Shown: piece after piece, positions 52,797-62,115 of the stretch | Position numbering within the stretch: the stretch's first letter is position 1 | Layout: the number at the start of each line of letters is the position of its first letter | Source of the DNA: Gammaproteobacteria bacterium | GTDB taxonomy: Bacteria; Pseudomonadota; Gammaproteobacteria; Natronospirales; REEB76 | Reading direction: 5' to 3' | NCBI GenBank assembly: GCA_027315405.1 | Contig: DAHUYB010000053.1 | Location: 62,001 to 126,000, forward strand | DNA length: 64,000 nt | Program-made: the position numbers and the translations under genes | Notes under the pieces: model-generated | Databases searched by the model: none | Told to the model about the DNA's origin: nothing | The model's input: the letters and a program-made list of their open reading frames with translations, nothing else

Positions 52797-53306
52797 TTAT
52801 TCTCTTGCGTCCTGCGGGTAACACACCGCAGTAATGTAATAGTGCACTTCGCCTTCGGGCGTCAGCAGGCGCACCTCATCCTCCGGCGCGCGTTTCAACA
52901 GGGCGCAGGCCATGGGCGAGTCAACACTGATGTAACCCTTGACCGGGTCCAGCTCGTCGCTTCCCACGATGCGGTATCGGATCTGCCGGCCGTGTTGGTC
53001 CTCAATGGTTACCCAGGCGCCGAAGTACACATGGCGGATATCCGGTGGCGGTCCGGAGATCACCCGCAGTGCGGGCAGGCGTTTTTGCAGGTAGCCGATG
53101 CGCTGGTCCAGCTCCCGCAATTGTTTCTTCCGGTAAATATATTCCGCGTTCTCGGAACGGTCTCCTTCGGCCGCCGCCGCGGATAAAGCCTGCACCACTT
53201 CGTGGCGGCACCGCCATAGTTCCTTCAGCTCTTGCGCGAGGCGCAGGTAACCTTCCTGGGTGATGTAGGGCGAGGATTTAGGTGATGGCGGACGCCAGCG
53301 ACTCAT
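52797..53306 (-). CDS. greB: Transcription elongation factor GreB
   Basis: This 169-aa protein shows the Gre coiled-coil N-terminal domain (about residues 13-88) with the catalytic acidic tip in AAEGDRSENAEYIYRKKQL, and a C-terminal FKBP-like domain (about 95-165) with ISVDSPMACALL. The YITQEGYLRLAQEL start is the GreB type. GreB stimulates cleavage of backtracked RNA by RNA polymerase. Confidence 0.95.
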   Translation of the reverse strand: MSRWRPPSPKSSPYITQEGYLRLAQELKELWRCRHEVVQALSAAAAEGDRSENAEYIYRKKQLRELDQRIGYLQKRLPALRVISGPPPDIRHVYFGAWVTIEDQHGRQIRYRIVGSDELDPVKGYISVDSPMACALLKRAPEDEVRLLTPEGEVHYYITAVCYPQDARE

Positions 53307-53349
53307 GGGATGCGCGACTGTCGGGTGGGATGGGAAAGTATAACGGCGA

Positions 53350-53961
53350 TCACCGTCGGCGAGGCGCGCTCAGCCAGTATGCCGTCTGGCCGAGCCATAG
53401 CAGGATCAGCACGATGGTGAGCTTTTCCATGAAGCCGCGGGCCGGGATGTGGGCCAGGGCATAAACCCACAACACCATGAACTCGAACACCGCCAGCTTC
53501 AGGGCCGGGCGGAAATGCGGCCGCCAGGCGGGATCCTGCCGGAAGCCCCAAGATTGGATAAGCATGCCGAAACTGGTGGCCATGAAGGCTAGTGCCGCGG
53601 CCAACACATGGATGCTGCCGTGTACGGTCAGTTGATCGTTGGTATCGGTGGGCGAGAGCGCCGTCACCACCACCCCGACGGCGCCGAGTATGAATAGCAC
53701 CAGGGTTATGGCGCTGCGCGCCTGCGCAGCGCTGCCGGCGTAGCAGCCGACAGCCAGCAAAACGATGGCGGCCGCGAGTGCATAGAAGGCCGCATGCAGC
53801 CAGCCGTTGTAAGGCCCAAGCAGGTAGAAGCTCAGGGGTGTGCCCATGAAACTGTAGTCCGGGCGCAGGAATTGCAATAGCGTCGCCACCAGGAAAAAGA
53901 ACAGCACGCCTGTCAACGCGGATCGTCCACACACGTGTACCAGCAGGAGTTTTTTATTCAT
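53350..53961 (-). CDS. DUF998-like membrane protein
   Basis: This 203-aa integral membrane protein has six predicted helices (about residues 11-32, 50-70, 80-100, 115-135, 150-172 and 175-192) with HGSIHVLAAALAF in the fourth. The sequence resembles DUF998/YwaF-like membrane proteins of unknown function. It is divergent from the metalloprotease-like gene at 53981, with only 19 bases between the starts. Confidence 0.7.
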   Translation of the reverse strand: MNKKLLLVHVCGRSALTGVLFFFLVATLLQFLRPDYSFMGTPLSFYLLGPYNGWLHAAFYALAAAIVLLAVGCYAGSAAQARSAITLVLFILGAVGVVVTALSPTDTNDQLTVHGSIHVLAAALAFMATSFGMLIQSWGFRQDPAWRPHFRPALKLAVFEFMVLWVYALAHIPARGFMEKLTIVLILLWLGQTAYWLSAPRRR

Positions 53962-53980
53962 GCGGTTATCATAATGGCTT

Positions 53981-54499
53981 ATGGTTTTTAACTATTACAA
54001 TCGCTTGAGCGCCAAGAACAAGCGCATCTATCTTGCCAGCGACAAAATCGAAGTCATCGTGCTGCCGGAGCCGATGCTGCTGTGGCCGATGACGGAGAAA
54101 CTGGCGGCGGCACTCAGGACGAACAAGCGTGCCGTGGTGGAGGCGGTCTGCAAACAACTGGCATCCGGCATGTTACTGCAACTCAAGGCACCGCCGGTAC
54201 AGATCAAGGTCATGGCTGTCAGGCCCTCCAATGATTACGGCGAATTGCATGGTTTTTATGCAGGCGTGGAAGGCAGACTCAAGGTCGCCAAGATCACCTT
54301 ATGGATGCGCACCGCGCAACGCAAACAGGTGGTGGCGTTCAGGAGTTTTCTGCGTACCTTCCTGCATGAGCTGTGCCATCATCTGGATTATGAATGCCTG
54401 AAACTCGAGGACTCCTTTCACACCGAGGGTTTCTACAAGAGGGAGTCCTCGCTGTTTCATCAGCTGGTAACCGACGCGGCTGCTGTTGTCCGGGACTAA
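53981..54499 (+). CDS. Putative zinc-metalloprotease-like protein
   Basis: The 172-aa protein contains HELCHHLDYE (about residues 128-137), an HExxH-type zinc motif in SprT/ImmA-like small proteins, with a following FHTEGFYKRES that may offer further ligands. I cannot name the family. The protein lacks a signal peptide. Its stop overlaps the end of the convergent polX remnant. Confidence 0.65.
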   Translation: MVFNYYNRLSAKNKRIYLASDKIEVIVLPEPMLLWPMTEKLAAALRTNKRAVVEAVCKQLASGMLLQLKAPPVQIKVMAVRPSNDYGELHGFYAGVEGRLKVAKITLWMRTAQRKQVVAFRSFLRTFLHELCHHLDYECLKLEDSFHTEGFYKRESSLFHQLVTDAAAVVRD

Positions 54500-54869
54500 C
54501 GTTTCAGGGCGTGCAGCAACTGGCGGTGCGCTAAAGTGTCGAGCACATCGCCAGTCTCCAGCCACGCGCGCCGTGCCTGATCGGCACCGAAATGCATGTC
54601 GGCGAGGCCCGCAATGCTGTGGGCATTGGTGGAGATCACCCGTGATCTTCAGGCCCTGAAACAGCAGTTTGATGCGTTTCGGGCCAAGGCCCGACCAGCG
54701 CCTGAGGTCGCTCACGGCCCTCGGTTACCCGCTCCGCCATGCCTCGGGAGTAGCCAGCCGCCACCCGCGTCGCGTTGCGATGAGCACGCACCGGGTTGGC
54801 ATCCTCGATCTCCAGCAGGTCCGCGAAGCGCTTGAAGAGTTCGGCGATCTTGGCATTGGCGGCGGGCAT
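54496..54869 (-). pseudogene. polX: Remnant of a PolX/PHP DNA polymerase gene
   Basis: Minus-strand translation starts MPAANAKIAELFKRFADLLE, like the N-terminus of PolX, then shifts frame to read SGLGPKRIKLLFQGLKIT, which matches the PolX helix-hairpin-helix segment. It next jumps directly to VISTNAHSIAGLADMHFGAD and ARRAWLETGDVL, which is the extreme C-terminus of the PHP exonuclease domain, and stops at 54496. A working PolX is about 570 aa, so some 450 codons have been deleted and at least one frameshift has occurred. Confidence 0.85.
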
Positions 54870-55015
54870 ACTGTGCTCTGTGTTCGTTGCATTAACAAAG
54901 ATAGTCCAGCTGAGGCGATACGGCGCTGATCTGGGTCAGGTAGACTTTCCCCGGCGCGGCTTTTGCCCGAAAATGACCCTGCGCTCCGAAATATTCATTT
55001 TCCCAGGAGGCCCAT

Positions 55016-56809
55016 GTGGCCAGCTACTCCGCCCCTCTGCGCGACATGCGGTTTGTCTTGAATGAACTTGCGGACTTGGCAAGCGTGGCCCGCTTTCCAG
55101 GCTACAACGAGGCCACGCCGGAACTGGTGGACTCGGTGCTGGACGCGGCCAGCAAGTTTGCCGCCGATGTAATTGCGCCGCTCAATGCTTCCGGGGATCA
55201 GGAAGGCGCTCAGTTCAAGGACGGCGTAGTCACCACGCCCAAGGGCTTCAAGGAGGCTTACACGCGTTTTGTGGCGGACGGCTGGAATGCGCTTGCCATT
55301 CCGGCGGAATACGGCGGTCAAGGCCTGCCGCAACTGCTATCCGCGCCGTTACAGGAAATGTGGCAGGCAGCCAACATGTCCTTCGCGCTGTGTTCGTTGT
55401 TGACACAGGGAGCCGTGGAAGCGTTGCTCCTGAGTGGTTCCGAGGCACTGAAGCGATACTTCTTGCCAAGAATGGTTTCCGGTGAGTGGACCGGCAGCAT
55501 GAATCTGTCCGAACCCCAGGCGGGTTCGGATCTGGCGGCGGTGCGTTGCCGCGCGCTGCGCGTGGGTGATCATTACAAACTCACCGGCCAGAAGATATTC
55601 ATCACCTACGGCGAACACGACTGGACGGAGAACATCATTCATATGGTGCTGGCGCGCACTCCGGATGCGCCCGCCGGGGTTAAGGGTATCTCCATGTTCT
55701 TGGTGCCCAAGTTCTTGGTGAATACCGACGGTTCTATCGGCAAGCGTAATGATGTGCAGTGCGCCTCCATCGAGCACAAGCTTGGCATTCACGCCAGCCC
55801 CACGGCGGTGATGAGTTACGGCGAGCAAGGCGGGGCCGTCGGCTATCTGATCGGCGAGGAAAACCGCGGACTCGAATACATGTTCATCATGATGAATCTG
55901 GCGCGTTTCGATGTGGGTGTGCAGGGGTTGGGAATCGCCGATCGCGCCTGGCAGCAGGCACGCTTGTACGCGCAGGAGCGGGTGCAGAGCGCCGATATCA
56001 GTGCACGCCATGGCCAACCGGTGACCATCATCCATCACCCGGATGTGCGCCGCATGCTGATGAGCATGAAGGCGCGCGTCGAGGCCATGCGTGCGGTCGC
56101 TTATGTGACCGCATCGGGGCTGGACCGGGCCCTGCGTCACCCCGACGAGCAGCAGCGAGCGCAAGCGCAGGCTTTTGTGGATCTGATGATTCCGGTGGTC
56201 AAAGGCTGGTGTACGGAAAATGCCATTGATATCACTTCCCTCGGCATCCAAGTACACGGCGGCATGGGCTATATCGAGGAAACCGGTGCCGCCCAGTATT
56301 TCCGCGATGCGCGTATCAGCACCATTTATGAAGGCACCACCGGAATTCAGGCGAAGGATTTGATCGGCCGCAAAATTGCCCGCGACCAGGGCATGGCCGC
56401 CAAGGCGCTCATCGGCATGATGCGCACTACCGAAAAAGAATTGGCAAACGCCCAGGGCGAGATGCTGAAAGCCATCGGCACGCGGCTGTCCGCGGGCATT
56501 GAGGCACTGGAAGAAGCGATGAACTGGCTGGTGAGCCACTACCTCAGCGATGTGAAAGCCGTGGCCGCCGGTTCGGTGCCGTTCCTGATGCTGGTCGGTA
56601 TCGTCAGCGGTGGCTGGCAGATGGCACGCGCCGCCTTGATTGCACAGAAAAAACTTGATACCGGCGCGGGCGACGCCCCTTTTTATAAGGCCAAGCTCGG
56701 TACCGCGCGTTTCTATGCCGACCACGAACTGACCCGGGCGCCGGCTCTCAAAGAATCCATCGTCAGCGGCGCTGTAGGGGTGCTGGCCTTGAGCGAGGAT
56801 CAGTTCTAA
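55016..56809 (+). CDS. Acyl-CoA dehydrogenase, large type
   Basis: This is a 597-aa flavoprotein of the larger acyl-CoA dehydrogenase subgroup, longer than the usual 380-400 aa. It contains the FAD/substrate motif MNLSEPQAGSDL (about residues 162-173), HKLGIHASPTAV and a C-terminal YEGTTGIQAKDL with the catalytic Glu, followed by an extra C-terminal domain (about 460-597). It should oxidise acyl-CoA to trans-2-enoyl-CoA. The GTG start has CAGGAGG 5 bases upstream; the nearby ATG (55014) is in a different frame. Confidence 0.9.
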   Translation: MASYSAPLRDMRFVLNELADLASVARFPGYNEATPELVDSVLDAASKFAADVIAPLNASGDQEGAQFKDGVVTTPKGFKEAYTRFVADGWNALAIPAEYGGQGLPQLLSAPLQEMWQAANMSFALCSLLTQGAVEALLLSGSEALKRYFLPRMVSGEWTGSMNLSEPQAGSDLAAVRCRALRVGDHYKLTGQKIFITYGEHDWTENIIHMVLARTPDAPAGVKGISMFLVPKFLVNTDGSIGKRNDVQCASIEHKLGIHASPTAVMSYGEQGGAVGYLIGEENRGLEYMFIMMNLARFDVGVQGLGIADRAWQQARLYAQERVQSADISARHGQPVTIIHHPDVRRMLMSMKARVEAMRAVAYVTASGLDRALRHPDEQQRAQAQAFVDLMIPVVKGWCTENAIDITSLGIQVHGGMGYIEETGAAQYFRDARISTIYEGTTGIQAKDLIGRKIARDQGMAAKALIGMMRTTEKELANAQGEMLKAIGTRLSAGIEALEEAMNWLVSHYLSDVKAVAAGSVPFLMLVGIVSGGWQMARAALIAQKKLDTGAGDAPFYKAKLGTARFYADHELTRAPALKESIVSGAVGVLALSEDQF

Positions 56810-56847
56810 TCAGGATGCTGAGAACGTATCTGCATGCATTTTGAATA

Positions 56848-56875
56848 TTGACATATCGAGAAAATTCGATATAAT
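56848..56875 (+). promoter_or_regulatory. Consensus sigma70 promoter with overlapping ArsR-type operator
   Basis: The -35 box is TTGACA (56848-56853) and the -10 box TATAAT (56870-56875), both perfect, 16 bases apart. An inverted repeat ATATCGA-N6-TCGATAT (56853-56872) fills the spacer and reaches into the -10 box. The start site should fall around 56882, about at the ATG at 56884. The layout predicts strong basal transcription and repression by the encoded ArsR-type protein. Confidence 0.85.
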
Positions 56876-56883
56876 GACTCGCC

Positions 56884-57186
56884 ATGGAACAGGTCGAAAT
56901 CTTCAAGGCACTGGCTAACGAATCCCGGCTCAAAATCCTGCAATGGATGAAGGAACCGGGCAAACACTTTGGCGAGTGTCCGTCGGGCAGTGCCCGCGGC
57001 CGCAAGGTGTGTGTCGGTGAGATCCAGGCCAAACTGGGCCTCTCCCAGTCCACCGCTTCCCAGTATCTGGCCATCCTGGAACAGGCCGGGCTGGTGGTCG
57101 CCCGCCGCGAGGGCCAGTGGACCTTCTATGAGCGTAATGAGCAGGCGCTCAAGGCATTGGGGGACTTTCTGCAAAAAAGTTTGTAA
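56884..57186 (+). CDS. ArsR-family winged-helix regulator
   Basis: This 100-aa ArsR/SmtB-type repressor begins at once with EIFKALANESRLKIL, and the recognition helix is SQSTASQYLAILEQAGLV (about residues 55-72). Two cysteines in the segment between them (Cys32 and Cys43) could sense electrophiles or redox change. Only 8 bases separate the -10 box from the ATG, so the mRNA should be leaderless; no ribosome-binding site is present. It is probably autoregulated by the repeat at 56853 and controls the Old Yellow Enzyme, glutathione transferase and FMN reductase genes downstream. Confidence 0.9.
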   Translation: MEQVEIFKALANESRLKILQWMKEPGKHFGECPSGSARGRKVCVGEIQAKLGLSQSTASQYLAILEQAGLVVARREGQWTFYERNEQALKALGDFLQKSL

Positions 57187-57228
57187 AAAATAAATGCCTG
57201 GCGCACCCCGGAAGGGGATTTTTCAGGT

Positions 57229-57250
57229 TTTAAATATCGAAGTATTTAAA
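57229..57250 (+). promoter_or_regulatory. Second inverted repeat, possible operator before the Old Yellow Enzyme gene
   Basis: TTTAAATA and TATTTAAA form an 8-bp inverted repeat with a 6-base spacer (TCGAAG). The ATATCGA core of the first operator recurs inside it. It lies about 36 bases before the ATG at 57287 and could let the ArsR-type protein repress this gene separately. Confidence 0.6.
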
Positions 57251-57286
57251 TATGCAAAAACTTATGAATACCGATAGGAGCTATCG

Positions 57287-58384
57287 ATGAACATACAGCC
57301 GCTTTTGACCCCGGTGAAGCTCGGGTGTTATCAGTTGCCGAACCGCGTGGTGATGGCCCCCATGACGCGCTCGCGCGCCTACAACCGCGATCGGGCACCC
57401 ACGGAACTGCATGCCGAATATTACGCGCAACGCGCTTCCGCCGGACTCATCATCACCGAGGGCAGCCAGATTTCTCCCCAAGGCGTGGGTTACATCCATA
57501 CACCGGGCATCCATTCGGAGGCGCAGATCCGCGGCTGGAGGAAAGTGACAGAGGCCGTACACGCGCGCAGCGGGCGCGTATTCCTGCAACTCTGGCACGT
57601 GGGTTATGTTTCCCACCCGGATTTTCATAATGGCACGCTGCCGGTAGCGCCTTCGGCCATCAATCCCAACACCAAGTCGTTTACGCCGCTGGGCCTCAAG
57701 GACACGATCACGCCACGCGCACTCGAAACTTCGGAAGTAAGGGCCGTCGCACAGGATTACGTGCGGGCAGCTGCTAATGCCATGGCGGCGGGTTTCGATG
57801 GCGTGGAGATACACGGCGCCAATGGCTATCTCGTCGAACAATTCTTGCGTGATGGCAGCAACCGGCGCACCGACGAGTACGGCGGCGATATCCCCAAGCG
57901 CGCGCGCTTCCTGTTTGAAATCTTGGACGGGGTGAGTGACGCCATCGGCAGCGAGCGTGTGGGCGTGCGTTTGTCGCCGGCCAATACCTGGAACGTGCCG
58001 GCGGATTCGGATACCCGCGCGCTCTACGACTTTGTCATCGGTGCATTGTCAGGTTATGAACTGGCCTATCTGCACTTGCGCGAGTCCCAAGGCGATCTCT
58101 CCGCCATTGCCAACATGGTAACCAACGTAAGCGAGCATTACCGCACGGTGTATCGCGGCACGCTCATCACCAACACCGGTTACGACCGGGAACGGGGTAA
58201 CGAAGTGATTCGCAAGGGTCAGGCGGATCTGGTGGCCTATGGCATGCCGTTCATCGCCAACCCCGACCTGGTAGAACGGTTTCGTATGCAGGCGCCACTT
58301 GCCCGGGCGGACCAGAATACTTTTTACCAGGGTGGTGCCAAAGGTTACGTGGATTATCCGCCGTATCAGGCTGAAGCGGCCTGA
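57287..58384 (+). CDS. Old Yellow Enzyme family ene-reductase (NemA-like)
   Basis: This 365-aa FMN protein has the TIM-barrel start VMAPMTRSRA (about residues 22-31), the catalytic EIHGANGYLVEQF (His and Asn, about 180-192) and the FMN-phosphate region GMPFIANPDL near 330. It should reduce activated alkenes or nitro compounds with NAD(P)H. The ribosome site AGGAG lies in the loop of a 6-bp hairpin (57272-57286). It sits downstream of the ArsR-type gene and upstream of the transferase, so a role in clearing electrophiles is likely. Confidence 0.9.
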   Translation: MNIQPLLTPVKLGCYQLPNRVVMAPMTRSRAYNRDRAPTELHAEYYAQRASAGLIITEGSQISPQGVGYIHTPGIHSEAQIRGWRKVTEAVHARSGRVFLQLWHVGYVSHPDFHNGTLPVAPSAINPNTKSFTPLGLKDTITPRALETSEVRAVAQDYVRAAANAMAAGFDGVEIHGANGYLVEQFLRDGSNRRTDEYGGDIPKRARFLFEILDGVSDAIGSERVGVRLSPANTWNVPADSDTRALYDFVIGALSGYELAYLHLRESQGDLSAIANMVTNVSEHYRTVYRGTLITNTGYDRERGNEVIRKGQADLVAYGMPFIANPDLVERFRMQAPLARADQNTFYQGGAKGYVDYPPYQAEAA

Positions 58385-58461
58385 GCCTGTGACTTGTAAT
58401 TAGTTCTTTCCACACGCGAGTGTTGACTTAATTCTTGAAACCCTATCAAAGGAGTCCTGTT

Positions 58462-59064
58462 ATGAAACTGTATTACTCCCCGAGCGCCTGCTCCATGGCT
58501 CCGCACATTGTCATGCGCGAACTCGGCTTGTCGTTCGAGGCGGTGCAAGTGGATCTCAAGACCCACAGGCTTGCCGATGGCACGGACTATTACCAGATCA
58601 ACCCCAAGGGCTATGTGCCGGCGCTGCAACTGGAAGATGGTTCGCTGCTGACGGAAGACGCAGCCATCCTGCAGTATCTGGGCGACCGCAAGCCCGGATT
58701 GCTGGCCGCGCCCGGCAGCATGGAGCGTTACCGCACTATCGAATGGCTAACCTTTATCAGCAGCGAACTGCACAAGGGCTTCAGCCCTTTGTTTAACGGC
58801 GACATGCCGGAGGCCGCGAAGAAGATATTCCTGGATAAACTGAAAAACCGCTTTGCGCTGCTGGACAAGCATCTGGCCAGTCATGAGTTTTTAATGGGCA
58901 AGCAGTTCACGGTAGCGGACGCTTATGCATTCACCATTCTGAACTGGACAAACTTCCTGAACGTGGACCTGAGCCCGTGGAAGAACATCGAGGCTTACAT
59001 GAATCGCATGACCGCGCGCCCCAAGGTACGCGAGACCATTCACGCCGAGAAGTTGGCGGCCTGA
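58462..59064 (+). CDS. Glutathione S-transferase, beta-class type
   Basis: This 200-aa enzyme begins with the beta-class GST N-terminus MKLYYSPSACSMAPHI (Cys10 in the glutathione-binding region) and continues with the thioredoxin-like NPKGYVPALQLEDGSLLTEDAAI. The C-terminal helical domain (about 88-200) includes GKQFTVADAY. The ATG at 58462 has GGAG upstream; a longer frame adds only 9 residues. It lies 77 bases after the ene-reductase gene. Confidence 0.9.
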   Translation: MKLYYSPSACSMAPHIVMRELGLSFEAVQVDLKTHRLADGTDYYQINPKGYVPALQLEDGSLLTEDAAILQYLGDRKPGLLAAPGSMERYRTIEWLTFISSELHKGFSPLFNGDMPEAAKKIFLDKLKNRFALLDKHLASHEFLMGKQFTVADAYAFTILNWTNFLNVDLSPWKNIEAYMNRMTARPKVRETIHAEKLAA

Positions 59065-59149
59065 CGGTTTCCTCGGCACCCTCTCCGCTATGCCGGGTGG
59101 GTCGGGGATCATGTCTTGAAAAACACTGTTCAACACCGGAGAGAAGCAA

Positions 59150-59713
59150 ATGAAACCAAAAGTTGCCGTTATCATCGGAAGCACGCGCCCGGGCCGCAAC
59201 GGCGAGGCCGTGGCTAAATGGGTTTACGAAATCGCGCAGCGGCGCACGGACGCCGAATTCGAGCTGGTGGATATTGCCGATTACCATCTGCCGCACCTGG
59301 ATGAACCTGTTCCGCCCTCGCTGCACCAGTACGGCAAGCCGCACACCCATGCCTGGGCGAAAAAGATCGCCTCATTCGACGGCTTTGTGTTCGTGACGCC
59401 AGAGTACAACCACAGCACTTCCGGGGCGCTCAAGAACGCGATTGATTTTCTCTATCAGGAATGGAACAACAAGGCCGCCGGTTTTGTGAGTTACGGCAGC
59501 GCCGGCGGCGCCCGAGCCGTCGAGCATTTGCGGCTGGTGATGGCGGAATTGCAGATTGCCACGGTGCGTGCCCAGGTGATGTTGTCGCTGTTTACGGACT
59601 TCGAGAACTTCTCCGTCTTCAAACCCGCTCCGCAACATGAGGCGGAAGTCAGTCTGATGCTCGGCCAGCTTATCGCCTGGGGCAGTGCGTTGAAGAGCTT
59701 GCGCGCGGCTTGA
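59150..59713 (+). CDS. NADPH-dependent FMN reductase
   Basis: This 187-aa flavodoxin-like reductase has the FMN-phosphate loop GSTRPGRNGE (about residues 11-20) and the TPEYNHSTSGALKNAIDFL motif (about 84-102). It reduces FMN, quinones or similar electron acceptors with NADPH. It ends the small-molecule-stress unit (ArsR, ene-reductase, GST); a perfect hairpin follows at 59728. Confidence 0.9.
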   Translation: MKPKVAVIIGSTRPGRNGEAVAKWVYEIAQRRTDAEFELVDIADYHLPHLDEPVPPSLHQYGKPHTHAWAKKIASFDGFVFVTPEYNHSTSGALKNAIDFLYQEWNNKAAGFVSYGSAGGARAVEHLRLVMAELQIATVRAQVMLSLFTDFENFSVFKPAPQHEAEVSLMLGQLIAWGSALKSLRAA

Positions 59714-59727
59714 GTCTTGGGCGCCGG

Positions 59728-59749
59728 ATGCAGGCGCAAGGCAGCGCCT
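59728..59749 (+). terminator. Perfect 8-bp hairpin after the FMN reductase gene
   Basis: GCAGGCGC and GCGCCTGC pair around AAGGCA, 15 bases after the reductase stop. There is no T-run. It may end transcription of the operon. Confidence 0.45.
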
Positions 59750-59965
59750 GCCGACCCATAGCATGCACAATCTTGATGCGGAAATCTTCATGCAGGGCGT
59801 GAAAGCCGCGTCTGCGCAGTAAAAATTGACGTTTGCCGGGCGCATGCCACGCCCCGATCTGCGAGCCCAGCAGTTTTGTGGATCCCCATCTGATCTGGTT
59901 GCATGCCGCTGGCCCCGGTAAAGTCTATATTATATTAAAGTGTGTCGCTGGGTTCGGAGGCGTGT

Positions 59966-60592
59966 ATGCGGGTCAACCCCATCATCGATAAATTGCGGCG
60001 GGAACATGCCGATATGCGCAGGGTGATTATCCTGATTCGCATGCAACTGGATCTGCTTGAGCGGCATGCAAATCCGGATCTCATCCTGCTGGCAAACGCA
60101 CTCTACTACATGCGCAAATTTCCGAGTGTGGTGCACCATCCCAAGGAAGAACTCATCTTCGAAAAGCTGCTGGCTCGCGGCGCGCCGGTGCAGAAGGAGG
60201 TGGAACAGCTGCACCAGCAGCACCAGGAAATATATGCACTGGAGGACAACCTGATTGAACTCACGCTCGCCATGCAGCAAGGCGATAGCCATACAGCCTC
60301 GCGCCTGCTGGAGTTCGGCCGGCATTATCTTGCCATCCAGGCACTACATGTGGAGACCGAGGAGCGGGTTCTGTTTCCAGCGGCGCTGCTGACCTTGCGT
60401 GCGTATGACTGGAAGGATATCCGCAGCAAGTCGGTGCGTATCGAGGATCCGCTGTTTGGCAATAACCCCACGGAACGCTACCGTTATCTTTATGATTATC
60501 TGTTGCGCGAGGCGGCCGATAATGGGTTGACCCTGCCAGCCACATCCCGGACTCCTGCACCCAGCTCCAACAAAACGACTTTTCCAAAGTAG
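59966..60592 (+). CDS. Hemerythrin-like (HHE) protein
   Basis: This 208-aa protein carries the HHE cation-binding pattern: REHADMRRV (about residues 11-19), FPSVVHHPKEE with paired His (about 51-61), LHQQHQEIY (about 82-90) and ALHVETEERVLFP (about 128-140). The helices should bind a di-iron centre, for O2, NO or iron handling. I chose the ATG at 59966 because GGAGG lies 5 bases upstream. TATATTATATTAAA upstream (near 59930) may contain the -10 box of its promoter. Confidence 0.85.
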   Translation: MRVNPIIDKLRREHADMRRVIILIRMQLDLLERHANPDLILLANALYYMRKFPSVVHHPKEELIFEKLLARGAPVQKEVEQLHQQHQEIYALEDNLIELTLAMQQGDSHTASRLLEFGRHYLAIQALHVETEERVLFPAALLTLRAYDWKDIRSKSVRIEDPLFGNNPTERYRYLYDYLLREAADNGLTLPATSRTPAPSSNKTTFPK

Positions 60593-60599
60593 AGACGCA

Positions 60600-61319
60600 C
60601 TACCAGGGTATTTGCTTGCGGTCACGCCAGAAATAACCGCTCCCGGCGAGCCGCGGCGAAGTGGCCAGCCAGACGATGGTTTCCACGCCCTTTTCGACGG
60701 AGCGACTGGCGCCTGGCCCGCCCATATCGGTGCGTACCCAGCCGGGACAGGCGGAGTTCACGCTGATGCCGCGGTCAGCGAGATCGTTGGCGAACACGCG
60801 CGTCACCACGTTGAGTGCCGCTTTGGAAATGCGATAACCCAGATAGCCACCACCCATGTCGTTGAGGGCACCCATGCCGGAAGATACGTTGACGATGCGG
60901 GCGCCTTCCGGCATCAGCGGTGCCAACGCCTGGATGAGCCGCACCGCGCCCAGGGTGTTGGTATTCAAGATTTCCATCACCGTCAGCGGCGAGACCTTGA
61001 GCGCATCGGTGGATTTCGCGCCGGCCTCGCGGGAGGATTCCGGTAAGATGCCGGCGTTGTTCACCAATACATCCACACGGCCGTGGTGCTCGCGGAGGTG
61101 ATGCGCCAGCGCCAGGGCATCTTCGGTGGAGTTGACGTCCAGCTTGCGCAGTTCCACGCTGAGATTTTCCGCCTGCAGGTTACGCAGCGCTTGTGCACCG
61201 GCCTGCGGCTTGCGGGCCGTGAGCACCACATGGAACCCACGTTGCGCCAGTTGCCGGGCGGTTTCCAGACCGAGACCGCGGTTGGCACCGGTGACCACGG
61301 CGATTTTAATATCGGTCAT
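60600..61319 (-). CDS. Short-chain dehydrogenase/reductase
   Basis: This 239-aa SDR is of the carbonyl-reductase-like kind, with TGANRGLG (about residues 9-16), NNAGILP (about 87), the catalytic Ser in NVSSGMG and YRISKAA (Tyr-x3-Lys, about 161-165). Its substrate is unknown. The ATG at 61319 begins just in front of the Rossmann fold; the frame extends 34 codons upstream without any supporting motif. Confidence 0.85.
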   Translation of the reverse strand: MTDIKIAVVTGANRGLGLETARQLAQRGFHVVLTARKPQAGAQALRNLQAENLSVELRKLDVNSTEDALALAHHLREHHGRVDVLVNNAGILPESSREAGAKSTDALKVSPLTVMEILNTNTLGAVRLIQALAPLMPEGARIVNVSSGMGALNDMGGGYLGYRISKAALNVVTRVFANDLADRGISVNSACPGWVRTDMGGPGASRSVEKGVETIVWLATSPRLAGSGYFWRDRKQIPW

Positions 61320-61420
61320 AGGGAGTCCCTGGATGTTTTCGAACCATTGAAATGAAAGGCAGTATGATACGGTCTCAGTAGAAGCGTAAATCCCGGGCTT
61401 GCCACCTGCGAGAATGCACA

Positions 61421-62059
<639 letters not shown>

Positions 62060-62115
62060 TTCTTCGGGGCCTGCGTTTACAGCGCTGCGTGGAATGAGCA
62101 ACCAGGAGACCTGAG

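Noticed and set aside
55349-56725. Long open frame (458 codons) on the minus strand
   Set aside because: It lies entirely opposite the acyl-CoA dehydrogenase gene, which has clear family motifs. Its product is His/Arg-rich with no known motif, as expected of an antisense frame in GC-rich DNA.
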